A program made the position numbers and the translations under genes. The notes under the pieces are model-generated. The model ran no database searches. It was given only the letters and a program-made list of their open reading frames with translations, and had not been told where the DNA came from. From Roseibacterium elongatum DSM 19469 (GTDB taxonomy: Bacteria; Pseudomonadota; Alphaproteobacteria; Rhodobacterales; Rhodobacteraceae), in the NCBI RefSeq assembly GCF_000590925.1, contig NZ_CP004372.1, positions 973,001 to 1,037,000 on the forward strand: a DNA stretch of 64,000 bases, written 5' to 3'. This document shows positions 18,521 through 27,896 of this stretch, in pieces; within the stretch, counting starts at the first letter, position 1; each line of letters starts with the position of its first letter.

Positions 18521-19188
18521 TCTCGGTCCGGCTCGACCGCCCGTGGCTGACCGCCACGCTCGCGCGTGCCATGCGCTGCCTGAGCTGGGCCCCGCACAAC
18601 CCCGGTCTGGTCCGCGCCCGGCACATCCTGTGGCGCGAGGTGCGCAACGCCGATCTGACCCGTGATTTCGACGCGATCTCATGGCTGTCCACCGAGATGC
18701 AGGCCAGGAACTCGGGCGGCGATATCGGCATGCTGACCTCGCGCGATATCGGGCGTTATTGTCTCGAACATGCGGATTCGGGCCTGACACAGGCCAGTTG
18801 CCTCGCCACTGTCGGGCTTGGCAATGCCGAACGGGTCGGGCACAGGCGGCCGGTCGTGCCACAGCCTTGCGGAACGGTGAACCTGCTGGCCGCAACCGAT
18901 GCGCCGCTGTCGGATGTCGCGATGTTCGAAGCGTTGTCGATCGTCACACAGGCCCGCACCGCGGCCATCCTCGACCACGGCCCCGAGTTGAAGACAGGCC
19001 GGGCCACCGGAACCGGAACCGATTGTATCGTTCTGGCCTGTCCCGAGGGTGACATTGCCCATGCCGGCCTGCATACCGAGGTGGGCGAGGCCCTCGGACG
19101 CGCTGTGTACGCGGCCGTCGCGCGCGGTGTGCGCGACTGGATGGAGACCGAAGCCCTGCAGGGGCAGCTAGAGACGCGGAGTGGCTGA
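18517..19188 (+). CDS. cbiZ: Adenosylcobinamide amidohydrolase
   Basis: This 223-residue CbiZ-family protein has the conserved TVGLGNAERVG (near residue 95), GTVNLL and the T-x-T-G-T-D segment (ATGTGTDCIVLAC near 165). CbiZ cleaves the aminopropanol linker of adenosylcobinamide to give adenosylcobyric acid. In Rhodobacter sphaeroides CbiZ has been reported to act on adenosylpseudocobalamin, so that the lower ligand can be replaced. Within this operon it lets imported, non-preferred cobamides be remodelled after uptake. It starts at ATG 18517 overlapping btuD by ATGA; the gene ends just before exbB. Confidence 0.9.
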   Translation: MISVRLDRPWLTATLARAMRCLSWAPHNPGLVRARHILWREVRNADLTRDFDAISWLSTEMQARNSGGDIGMLTSRDIGRYCLEHADSGLTQASCLATVGLGNAERVGHRRPVVPQPCGTVNLLAATDAPLSDVAMFEALSIVTQARTAAILDHGPELKTGRATGTGTDCIVLACPEGDIAHAGLHTEVGEALGRAVYAAVARGVRDWMETEALQGQLETRSG

Positions 19189-19189
19189 C

Positions 19190-19816
19190 ATGACCGACCT
19201 GATCGCAAATGGTGGCGTCGTCTTGTGGATCATTGCCGCGCTGTCGGTTGCGACGGTGGCATTGATCCTCTGGAAACTCTGGCGGCTGTCCCTGTCGGGG
19301 GCCTGGTCGGGCGAACGGATCACGGCCGACGCCATCGCCCTGTGGCAGTCTGGCCGGGCGACCGATGCCCTGGCCCGTCTGGACGGGCGGCGCGCTGTGC
19401 GGGCACGGCTGGCCCACGCCGCAATGGCCGCCTGCAGCGACGCAAGCCTCACCGAGGCAGCCGCGCGCGAGGAAACCGCCCGTCAGGCCCGCGCCCTGCT
19501 GGGGCAGATGCGCATGGGCCTGCGCCCGCTGGATCTGATCGTGACGATTGCGCCCCTGCTGGGGCTGCTGGGCACGGTGCTTGGCATGATCGCCGCGTTT
19601 CAGGCCCTGCAAGAGGCCGGCATTCAGGCCGACCCGGCAACGCTGGCCGGCGGTATCTGGGAGGCCCTTCTGACCACAGCGGCCGGCATGGGCGTTGCCA
19701 TCCCGGCCTCCATGGCGCTGACCTGGTTCGACGCGGTCGCCGATCGCATTCAGGCCGAGATGGAGGATGACGCCACCCGCATCTTCATCCGCGGCCCGCA
19801 CGCGGCTGTGTCATGA
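19190..19816 (+). CDS. exbB: ExbB/TolQ-type proton channel subunit
   Basis: This 208-residue MotA/TolQ/ExbB protein has three transmembrane segments: residues 7-27, about 118-145 (LIVTIAPLLGLLGTVLGMI) and 155-180 (GIWEALLTTAAGMGVAIPAS). The conserved TM2 and TM3 residues (Pro, GTV, TxxG) are present. ATG 19190 lies eight bases after GGAG and directly after the cbiZ stop; GTG 19181 is a weaker alternative. With the two ExbD proteins and TonB that follow it should supply proton-motive energy to the BtuB receptor. Confidence 0.9.
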   Translation: MTDLIANGGVVLWIIAALSVATVALILWKLWRLSLSGAWSGERITADAIALWQSGRATDALARLDGRRAVRARLAHAAMAACSDASLTEAAAREETARQARALLGQMRMGLRPLDLIVTIAPLLGLLGTVLGMIAAFQALQEAGIQADPATLAGGIWEALLTTAAGMGVAIPASMALTWFDAVADRIQAEMEDDATRIFIRGPHAAVS

Positions 19817-20208
19817 GTTTTTCCTTCGCATCCCCCCGCGTCCGGCGGCGGCCCAGCCTGACGCCCATGATCGACGTCGTCTTTCTGCTGCTGGTGTTTT
19901 TCATGCTGGCGGCGCGGTTCGGGGTGGAAACCGAAATCGCCCTGTCCCCCGCGTCCCCCGGTGCGGCGACGGCCGACTGGCAAGGGCCACCGCGCCTTGT
20001 GCAGATCGCGGCCGACGGCATTCGGTTGAACGGGGTGCCCGCCGCGTTGCCCGACCTGTCCGACATGCTTGAGCCGCTGGTCCAATCCCGCGACGATCCG
20101 GTGATCCTGATGCCGGATGACGAGGTGACGCTGCAGCGCTTGCTCGACGTCATGGCGCAATTGCGTGCGGCTGGGTTTTCGTCTCTGATCTTGGCGGAGG
20201 CGCCATGA
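19813..20208 (+). CDS. exbD: ExbD/TolR-type biopolymer transport protein (first copy)
   Basis: This 131-residue ExbD has a short basic cytoplasmic N-terminus, one transmembrane helix (residues 17-37) with the essential Asp of LTPMIDVVFLLLVFF, and a periplasmic domain of about 90 residues. ATGA overlaps with exbB and with the second exbD. Two ExbD-type genes in tandem suggest a hetero-ExbD stator. Confidence 0.88.
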   Translation: MSFSFASPRVRRRPSLTPMIDVVFLLLVFFMLAARFGVETEIALSPASPGAATADWQGPPRLVQIAADGIRLNGVPAALPDLSDMLEPLVQSRDDPVILMPDDEVTLQRLLDVMAQLRAAGFSSLILAEAP

Positions 20209-20582
20209 ACTTCGCCGCACCCCGACCGCGACGCGGCACCCAGGATCGGGCCATCGTACCGATGATCAACATCGTGTTCCTTTTGTTGATCTTCTTTCTG
20301 ATGACCGCCAGCCTGACGCCGCCTCCGCCCTTCGCGCTCGACCCGGCCCTGGCCGCGGGCACACCGGGCGACCGCGGGCCAGACACGCTCTATATCGCGG
20401 GCGACGGGCGCATGGCGTTCGGCGATGCCCGTGGTGACGCGGTGTTTGCCGCCATCGGTCCGCGCGACACCCTTGCCATTCAGGCAGACGCGACGCTTGC
20501 GGCGGCCGATCTTGCGGCCCTTCTGCCGCGTCTGTCGCAAATCGGTGTCCGGGATGTGCGCCTGATCACGGTGCAGCCATGA
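20205..20582 (+). CDS. exbD: ExbD/TolR-type biopolymer transport protein (second copy)
   Basis: This 125-residue ExbD paralogue has the TM helix and proton-path Asp/Asn region as AIVPMINIVFLLLIFFLM: the usual Asp of the M-I-D motif is Asn here (near residue 23), whereas the first copy keeps Asp. The remainder is a periplasmic ExbD fold. ATGA overlaps at both ends. Loss of the acidic residue suggests a structural rather than proton-conducting role in the pair; this is inference. Confidence 0.87.
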   Translation: MNFAAPRPRRGTQDRAIVPMINIVFLLLIFFLMTASLTPPPPFALDPALAAGTPGDRGPDTLYIAGDGRMAFGDARGDAVFAAIGPRDTLAIQADATLAAADLAALLPRLSQIGVRDVRLITVQP

Positions 20583-21579
20583 GGCGGATGATCGAGATCG
20601 GCAGCTTTCTGATCCTGTCCGCAGGGTTGCACGCGGGTCTCGCGCTGCATCTGTCCGACCCCGGGGGCGGCGGCGGGCCGGGCGCGGGGGGGCAGGATAT
20701 GGCGCATTTGCAAGCCAGCCCCGACAGCGTCGCCGCCCTTCTGGAACAGTGGCAATCCCCCCCCGATGTCACGACCCCCACGGCACTGCCCCGCCCCGGC
20801 TCGCGGCGCTGCAGACGGCGCGCCCCAGCGCCGAGGCCCCGGTGCCCCGCCCCGTTCCGACCGCGCCCGCGCGGCCAACGGCCGAAAGCGCGCCGGCCGC
20901 CCTGCCGCAAGCAGAACCGGCCCCCACACGCATTCAGGCCCAGACCGCGCCGCGCCCGACCTTCATGCCAACCCTGCCCGACGCGGCGCCAGATCTTGCA
21001 CCAAGCACGGATCCACGCCCGCAAATGGCGCAGCCCCGGTTTGCGCCACCGCAGATGTCGGCGCCGCCTCGGGTCGACCGGATGACACCGCCGCCGCCCA
21101 GCTCTCAGCTGGCCGTAACGAGATCGCCCCGGCCCGAAATCCGCCCCGATACACGACCCGAACCGGCGGTACAGAGACCTCAAGCCCCTGCTCCAACCCC
21201 GCCTTCCGCACCGGCACCACAGCGCCAGGCCGCTGGCGATGGCGGCGGGTCCGTGGCCGGCGCAAACCCGCAACCGACGCCGCAGCCCAGCCTGTCTGCT
21301 GGCGAACGCCAGAGCCTGATGGCCCGCTGGGGCGCGCAGATCCAACGCCGGATCGAGCGTGCCCGCCCGCGCGTGCGCGACACCGGGCGCGCCGTTCTGC
21401 GCCTGACGATTACGCCCGCCGGCCAGTTGACGGGCGTTGGTATCGCGCAATCCTCGGGCAACCCCGGGCTGGATCAGGCCGCGTTGCAGGCCGTGCGCGG
21501 CGCGGGGCGGTTTCCGGCCGCCCCCGACGGACTGACCGAGGCAAGCTACGGCTTTTCCCTGCCCGTTACCTTTCGCTGA
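20579..21579 (+). pseudogene. tonB: TonB energy-transducing protein, reading frame broken by one base
   Basis: The N-terminal part (from ATG 20579, ATGA overlap with exbD) has the TonB membrane anchor with the Ser-x3-His pair (Ser14, His18) and runs to about QWQSPPDVTTPTALP. The Pro-rich spacer and C-terminal TonB domain (RARPRVRDTGRAVLRLTITPAG to GFSLPVTFR) continue in the frame one base back. The total, 1001 bases, becomes a clean 333-codon gene if one base is added. The switch must occur between a C8 run (20757-20764) and CCCCGCCCC (20789-20797). A missed C in sequencing is most likely; true mutation or -1 slippage at C8 are alternatives. An intact product would energise BtuB. Confidence 0.75.
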
Positions 21580-21588
21580 GGGCTGTTC

Positions 21589-22302
<714 letters not shown>

Positions 22303-22306
22303 AATC

Positions 22307-24709
22307 ATGCTCTATACCGCATTGCAGAGCCTGTTTTCACATTGGCGACGCCGCCCCGGGCAGCTTGCCATGCTGGCCCTTGGGCTGGCTCTGGCCACCG
22401 CGCTTTGGTCGGGTGTGCAGGCCATCAATGCCGAGGCCCGCGCCAGCTACGATCGCGCGGCGCAAACGTTGGGGCAGGACAGCCTGTCGAGGTTGTCACG
22501 TGCCGACGGGCAGCCGGTGCCGCTGGCCGAATTTCTTGCCCTCCGACAGGCTGGATACCAGGTCTCCCCCGTCATTGCGGGCGAGTTGCGCACGGCGGAC
22601 GCGCGCTTGCGCGTTCAGGGGATCGACTCGCTGACCGCCCCGGCCGAGGCGCAGGGCCCGGCCCTTGACGGCGATCTCGATTTGGCGGCGTTCTTCACCG
22701 CGCCGGGTATCCTGATCGTCTCGCCGGACACGGCGGCGGGGCCATTGCCCCCCGGTCTGCCGCCCCTGCGCCTGTCCGACGGGATGCCCCCCGGTGCCGC
22801 CCTGACCGACATTTCGACCGCGGCGCGCCTGATCGGGCAGGACGACCCCTCGTTCCTGCTGGTCGCGCCGGAACAGCCCGCGGGTCTGCCGCCTCTGTCT
22901 GACGTCACCGACCTGATCGTGACGCAACCACAGGAGGCCAGCGATATCGGGCGGCTGACCGACAGTTTTCACCTGAACCTGACCGCCTTTGGCCTGTTGT
23001 CCTTTGCGGTGGGGCTGTTCATCGTCCATGCGGCCATCGGGCTGGCGTTCGAGCAGCGCCGCAGCAGCTTCAGGACCCTGCGGGCCATCGGCCTGCCCTT
23101 GCGCAGCCTGCTGCTGGCCTTGGCGGTCGAGATTGCCGCCATCGCCCTTGTGTCGGGTCTGGTCGGGGTCGTCCTGGGCTATGCGATCGCGGCGGCCCTC
23201 ATGCCCGGTGTGGCCGGCACGCTCAGCGGTCTTTACGGCGCGAATGTGCCCGGAACCCTGTCGTTCGACCCTGTTTGGGCCATATCGGCCCTCGGGATCA
23301 CCCTTGTGGGCGCCGGGGCCGCCGCCGCGCAGGCGATGTTGCGCACGGCACGCATGCCGATCCTGTCACCCGCCCAGCCGCGGGCCTGGGCGCAGGCCTC
23401 GGCCCGCACCATCCGGGCACAGGGGCTGGCGGCGGTGGCGCTTCTGGCGGCCTCGGGCGGGTTGATCCTGTTCGGCACGGGCCTGTTGACCGGGTTCGCC
23501 GCTTTGGCCGCTTTGCTGGTTGGCGCGGCGCTGGCGCTGCCGGTTCTGCTGACATGGGCGCTGAAAACGGTCGAGACACGCGTGCACGGCCCGTTTTCGC
23601 AATGGGTCCTGGCCGACATGCGCCAGCAGATCCCGGGCCTGTCGCTGGCGCTCATGGCCCTGTTGCTGGCCCTTGCGGCCAATATTGGGGTCTCGACCAT
23701 GGTGGGGTCGTTCCGCGCCACGTTCCTGGGTTGGCTGGACCAGAGACTGGCGTCCGAGCTTTATGTGCGCGCCAACGACCCGACCCAGGCCGGGGAGATC
23801 GCGGCCTGGCTGGACCCGCGGGCGCAGGCCGTCCTGCCCATCGTCTCGACCGATCTGCGCCTGTTCGGCCTGCCGGGGGACGTGTTCGGCATGGCCGATC
23901 ATGCCACCTACCGCGATCACTGGCCCCTGCTCGACGCAACGGACGATACGTGGGACAGGCTGTTTTCCGGCGAGGTGGCACTGGTCAATGAACAGCTGGC
24001 CCGCCGCGAGGGGTTGAGATTGGGCGATCCGGTCATGCTGAGCGAGGCTTTGACCCTGCCGATCGGTGGAGTCTATTCCGATTACGGCAATCCGACCGGG
24101 CAGGTCATTCTTGGCCTCGACCTCTTTCGCGCCAGTTTCCCCGCTGTCGACGTGTCGAATTTCGCCATTCGCATCCCCCCCGCGCAGGCGCCCGACCTGG
24201 CCTCGGATCTCCGCGAAACCTTCGGCCTTCCCGCCGAGGCGGTGCGTAACCAGGCACAGATCAAGCGCTTTTCGATCGACGTGTTCGAACAGACTTTTCG
24301 CGTCACGGGCGCACTGAACGTGCTGACGCTCGGGGTGGCCGGTCTTGCGCTTTTGACCAGCCTGTTGACGCTCGCCACCATGCGTCTGCCGCAACTGGCG
24401 CCGGTCTGGGCCGTGGGGCTGCCGCGCCGCATCCTGGCGGGCACGGAACTGGCGCGCAGTCTCGTTCTGGCGGCGCTGACATGGCTGTTGGCGCTGCCGG
24501 TCGGCGTGGCGCTGGCCTGGGTCCTTCTGGCCGTGGTCAATGTCGAGGCATTCGGCTGGCGTCTGCCCTTGCAGGTTTTTCCGGGCGACTGGCTGCGGCT
24601 GTTTCTCCTGTCGCTTCTGGCGGCCAGCCTCGCCGCCCTGTTACCCGCGCTGCGGCTGGCCCGAATCCCGCCCGCACGCCTTTTGCAAGTCTTTGCACAG
24701 GAACGATGA
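22307..24709 (+). CDS. FtsX-like ABC transporter permease
   Basis: This 800-residue permease has the duplicated LolC/FtsX (MacB-like) architecture: one N-terminal helix (about 20-40), a periplasmic region, three helices (about 230-350) with FxQRRSSFRTLRAIG, then a second block with helices near 390-440, another periplasmic region and three C-terminal helices. ATG 22307 follows the ATPase stop by four bases; an in-frame ATG at 22268 would overlap it. Together with the ATPase upstream and the secreted AttH-like protein downstream it forms the known AttEFGH-like module. Substrate unknown. Confidence 0.88.
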   Translation: MLYTALQSLFSHWRRRPGQLAMLALGLALATALWSGVQAINAEARASYDRAAQTLGQDSLSRLSRADGQPVPLAEFLALRQAGYQVSPVIAGELRTADARLRVQGIDSLTAPAEAQGPALDGDLDLAAFFTAPGILIVSPDTAAGPLPPGLPPLRLSDGMPPGAALTDISTAARLIGQDDPSFLLVAPEQPAGLPPLSDVTDLIVTQPQEASDIGRLTDSFHLNLTAFGLLSFAVGLFIVHAAIGLAFEQRRSSFRTLRAIGLPLRSLLLALAVEIAAIALVSGLVGVVLGYAIAAALMPGVAGTLSGLYGANVPGTLSFDPVWAISALGITLVGAGAAAAQAMLRTARMPILSPAQPRAWAQASARTIRAQGLAAVALLAASGGLILFGTGLLTGFAALAALLVGAALALPVLLTWALKTVETRVHGPFSQWVLADMRQQIPGLSLALMALLLALAANIGVSTMVGSFRATFLGWLDQRLASELYVRANDPTQAGEIAAWLDPRAQAVLPIVSTDLRLFGLPGDVFGMADHATYRDHWPLLDATDDTWDRLFSGEVALVNEQLARREGLRLGDPVMLSEALTLPIGGVYSDYGNPTGQVILGLDLFRASFPAVDVSNFAIRIPPAQAPDLASDLRETFGLPAEAVRNQAQIKRFSIDVFEQTFRVTGALNVLTLGVAGLALLTSLLTLATMRLPQLAPVWAVGLPRRILAGTELARSLVLAALTWLLALPVGVALAWVLLAVVNVEAFGWRLPLQVFPGDWLRLFLLSLLAASLAALLPALRLARIPPARLLQVFAQER

Positions 24710-25764
24710 TGCGCTGCCTTGTCCTTTTCCTTGTCGCCCTGGCGACGCCGCTCAACGCCCAGGGGTTCGCCGGTCTGGGCACCACGGCCGACGGGTTCGC
24801 CGTGCCCGACCCGACACCCGAGTTCTCATTTCCCACCGATCACGGGCCGCACCCCGAGTATCGCATCGAGTGGTGGTATCTGACCGCCACGCTGCAAGGG
24901 GCCGATGGCCGGGACTACGGCGCGCAATGGACCCTGTTTCGCAGCGCCCTGGCCCCGCGCGAGGCCCAGGGGTGGGAGGCCCCGCAACTCTTCATGGGGC
25001 ATGCTGCCATCACCACGCCCGACCTGCATGTCAGCGCCGAACGCCTTGCCCGCGGCGGCATCGGGCAGGCCGGTGTCACCGCCGAGCCGTTCCGCGCCTG
25101 GATCGACGATTGGCACATGACCTCGCGCGCCGAGACCGGGGACGATGCGTTGTCGGACCTGTCGTTATCTGCGCGCGGGGACACGTTTTCCTATGACCTG
25201 AACCTGTCGGCCACTGGGCCGCTCGTCTTTCATGGCGACGGAGGTTACTCGGTCAAATCGGCCGAGGGGCAAGCCAGCTACTACTACTCGCAGCCTTTCT
25301 ATCGCGTCAGCGGCACGATCACCCTGCCCGATGGGCCGGTCGAGGTCTCGGGAAATGCCTGGCTCGACCGGGAATGGTCGTCGCAGCCGCTGTCGGAAAA
25401 TCAGCGGGGGTGGGATTGGTTTTCCCTGCAGCTTCCAGATGGCGGGCGCATGATGGGCTTTGGCCTGCGCGAGGCGGGAGGCGGGCTGTATACCTCGGCC
25501 ACCTGGATCGAGGCCGATGGCACCACCACCGCCTATCCCGATGGGGCCTTGCGGCTGACACCGCTGGGCACGCATTCGGTTGCCGGGCGCAATGTCCCCA
25601 CCATCTGGCGCCTCGAGCTGCCCGCGCGCGATCTCAATATCGTGGCCACCGCCCTGAACCCCGACAGCTGGATGGAGACGTCCTTTGCCTATTGGGAAGG
25701 GCCGATAACCTTTTCCGGCACGCATGAGGGGCGCGGTTACCTGGAGATGACGGGCTATGAGTGA
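24706..25764 (+). CDS. AttH/CrtC-like secreted lipocalin-domain protein
   Basis: This 352-residue exported protein has a signal peptide (MMRCLVLFLVALATPLNA) and the double lipocalin-like fold of the AttH/CrtC family, recognised by FPTDHGPHPEYRIEWWYLT near residue 40, FMGHAAIT, and WLDREWSSQPL near 220. Family members include carotenoid 1,2-hydratase (CrtC) and the AttH protein found beside AttEFG ABC genes. No carotenoid genes are seen here, and the context (ATPase, FtsX permease) matches the AttH group, whose biochemical role is unsettled. ATGA overlap with the permease; overlaps the next gene by eight bases. Confidence 0.85.
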   Translation: MMRCLVLFLVALATPLNAQGFAGLGTTADGFAVPDPTPEFSFPTDHGPHPEYRIEWWYLTATLQGADGRDYGAQWTLFRSALAPREAQGWEAPQLFMGHAAITTPDLHVSAERLARGGIGQAGVTAEPFRAWIDDWHMTSRAETGDDALSDLSLSARGDTFSYDLNLSATGPLVFHGDGGYSVKSAEGQASYYYSQPFYRVSGTITLPDGPVEVSGNAWLDREWSSQPLSENQRGWDWFSLQLPDGGRMMGFGLREAGGGLYTSATWIEADGTTTAYPDGALRLTPLGTHSVAGRNVPTIWRLELPARDLNIVATALNPDSWMETSFAYWEGPITFSGTHEGRGYLEMTGYE

Positions 25765-26290
25765 ACAGACTCTGACAGGCATGTTCGACATGGTCTGGGG
25801 CCATCTGTCACGCGGCGTGTCCGACCGCAGACATCCCGCCCGGCACCCGACGCTCGCCACCATCGGCCCCGACGGCCCCGACATGCGCACATTGGTTTTG
25901 CGCGCCGCCCACCGCGACAGCGCACGCCTCGATCTGCACACCGACGCCGCCTCGCCCAAATACGCGCAAATCCGCCGGGATCCCCTGATCGCCCTGCATG
26001 TCTGGATCCCCAAGGCGCGGCTGCAGATCAGGGCGCGGGGTCTGGCGCGTCTCGAACCGGGCGATCCGGCCCTTTTCGCCGCCCTGCCGCCCGAGGCACA
26101 GGCGAATTACGGTGGCCCCGCGCCGGGCACAGCCGGGCCGCACACCCAGCCACCCACACCCGATGCCAGCCGCTTTGCCCTGATCCGGTGTCAGGTGACG
26201 CAGATCGACGCCCTGCTTCTGGCCGACCCGCATCAACGGGCGCTCTATACCGCCGAAACCGGCTGGCAGGGACAGTGGATTGCCCCCTGA
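25757..26290 (+). CDS. Pyridoxamine 5'-phosphate oxidase family flavoprotein
   Basis: This 177-residue protein of the PNPOx-like split-barrel family carries PTLATIGPDGPDMRTLVLR near the start, LHTDAASPKYAQIRRDP (FMN contacts) and a C-terminal region with YTAETGWQGQWIAP. It is shorter than true PdxH and lacks its clear C-terminal signature, so it is likely a general FMN-binding oxidoreductase. It overlaps the AttH-like gene by eight bases and ends the long plus-strand gene run, converging with the hydrolase at 26296. Confidence 0.82.
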   Translation: MSEQTLTGMFDMVWGHLSRGVSDRRHPARHPTLATIGPDGPDMRTLVLRAAHRDSARLDLHTDAASPKYAQIRRDPLIALHVWIPKARLQIRARGLARLEPGDPALFAALPPEAQANYGGPAPGTAGPHTQPPTPDASRFALIRCQVTQIDALLLADPHQRALYTAETGWQGQWIAP

Positions 26291-26295
26291 GCAGG

Positions 26296-27789
26296 CTAGA
26301 GCGACGGGTCGAACATCGGAAAACTGACGCCCAGCGCCCAGCCCAGCACCAGCCCGAGGCCCAGACCCATCGCCAGCACCGATCCCGTGCGCTGGCCGAC
26401 CCAACGGCCCATCACGCCAAAGCTCGCGTAGAACAGGCCGATCACTGGCAAGATGATGATCAGGAAGAACAGTCGCTCGAAATCGAGGGCCACGGCCAGC
26501 CCGAGGGACAGAAGAAAGGCCAACCGCGCCACCCAGCGCCGCCATGGCCGCGCCTGACCCGCCTGTAGCAGCACCGCATCGGCCAGCATCGCCAAAATCG
26601 CCCCAGGCAGGATCAGCGCCATTACCGGCAACCGACCGGCAACCGGCACGAAACTGGCCACGTAGCGATCCATCACACCGCCAAAGGCCAGCAAACCATA
26701 GGCCGCCAGGGCAAGCCCCCAGATCCATCCGCGCCGCGCCGGCAGGCCGCCGAACCACGCCGCGCTGATCAGGACAAGCGCGCCATACAGGGCCAGGTGC
26801 AGCGCCAGGTAATCGGCCACCAGCACGGGCAGAACGCGCGTCTCGAACAGGGCCAGAATCAACGGCGTCACGATCGCGGGCACACTCGCCAACAGCCAGA
26901 AGATGCGTCGCGATGGGGCCCAGGGGGCCGGCCCGGACGGCAGCAGCGCACTGGCCGGACGCGCCAACAGGACGATCCCGAACAGCGTCAGCAGGATGGG
27001 CCACCCGATCGCCGCCACCGGCCCGCCGCCTTCTCGGTCAAAGGTCGCGTCCAGCCAGGCGCGCGCCTCGCGCAGGGCCGTGGGCGAATACAGGATGCCC
27101 ACATGCTCGACGAGCGGGGCGGCCACGGCACGGCGGGCAAACCCCTCGCCCGGGGTGCCAACCGTCTCGCCCTCGGCGGCGTCCAGCCCGGCCATGACGC
27201 GGCGGGCCTCTTCACGCAGCATGGTTTCCCATGCGCCGTTGACGATCAAAAGGTTCTCGGGGCTTTCCTCGGTGATCGCCTGGCTGAACACCGACAAGCC
27301 GACAATCCCGGCCACCCGGTCGTCGCGCATGGCCTGCCGCACGATGATGTCCGAGGCCATCGAATGCCCCAGCAAGACAACGCGCGGCTCGGCGCCCGGC
27401 AGGGCCAGCGCCGCCTCGGTCACACGGGCGATCTCGTCCATCAGCAATTGTGTTGTGCCGCCCGGCCCGACCGCCGTGACATCGCCGGACATCGGCACCG
27501 GGTTGCGGCCATGCCCCTCGAAATCGAGACTGACGGTGATGTATCCCGCCTGCGCCAGCGTCAGTTGATAAGCCTCCATCAACTGCCGCGACCCGGCAAA
27601 ACCGTGGGTGACGATCACCACTGGTGCCTCTGCCCGGGGCTGGCGCATGACGGTGACCGGCGTCGTGCCGACATCCATATGCATGATCTCCAGGCCGGCG
27701 CGCGGGCGCTCCAACAGGATCAGCCCCACCAGAATGGCCAAACCGGCCAGCACCGCCAAAATTGCTCTGCGTGTCACCCTGTACCTCAC
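26296..27789 (-). CDS. Membrane-anchored alpha/beta hydrolase with multi-helix C-terminal half
   Basis: This 497-residue protein starts with a membrane segment (residues 8-26). An alpha/beta hydrolase domain follows (about 50-265): VTHGFAGSRQ, DFEGHGRN and the nucleophile elbow GHSMAS near residue 145, with a candidate His in PLVEHVGI. The second half (about 275-495) is strongly hydrophobic with some seven helices and no assigned domain. The hydrolase face should be periplasmic if the N-terminal helix is a signal anchor. Substrate unknown. ATG 27789 has AGGGTG upstream; the gene is divergent from serB by 107 bases. Confidence 0.75.
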   Translation of the reverse strand: MRYRVTRRAILAVLAGLAILVGLILLERPRAGLEIMHMDVGTTPVTVMRQPRAEAPVVIVTHGFAGSRQLMEAYQLTLAQAGYITVSLDFEGHGRNPVPMSGDVTAVGPGGTTQLLMDEIARVTEAALALPGAEPRVVLLGHSMASDIIVRQAMRDDRVAGIVGLSVFSQAITEESPENLLIVNGAWETMLREEARRVMAGLDAAEGETVGTPGEGFARRAVAAPLVEHVGILYSPTALREARAWLDATFDREGGGPVAAIGWPILLTLFGIVLLARPASALLPSGPAPWAPSRRIFWLLASVPAIVTPLILALFETRVLPVLVADYLALHLALYGALVLISAAWFGGLPARRGWIWGLALAAYGLLAFGGVMDRYVASFVPVAGRLPVMALILPGAILAMLADAVLLQAGQARPWRRWVARLAFLLSLGLAVALDFERLFFLIIILPVIGLFYASFGVMGRWVGQRTGSVLAMGLGLGLVLGWALGVSFPMFDPSL

Positions 27790-27896
27790 CCTTTCACCTC
27801 GGGGCAGACCTAGCGTGGCCCGGCCCCTGAACCACTGGCCCTTTGCGCGATTGCATGCTTTACGCTGCGGCGAACGTCCATAACAGAGCCGGTCCG

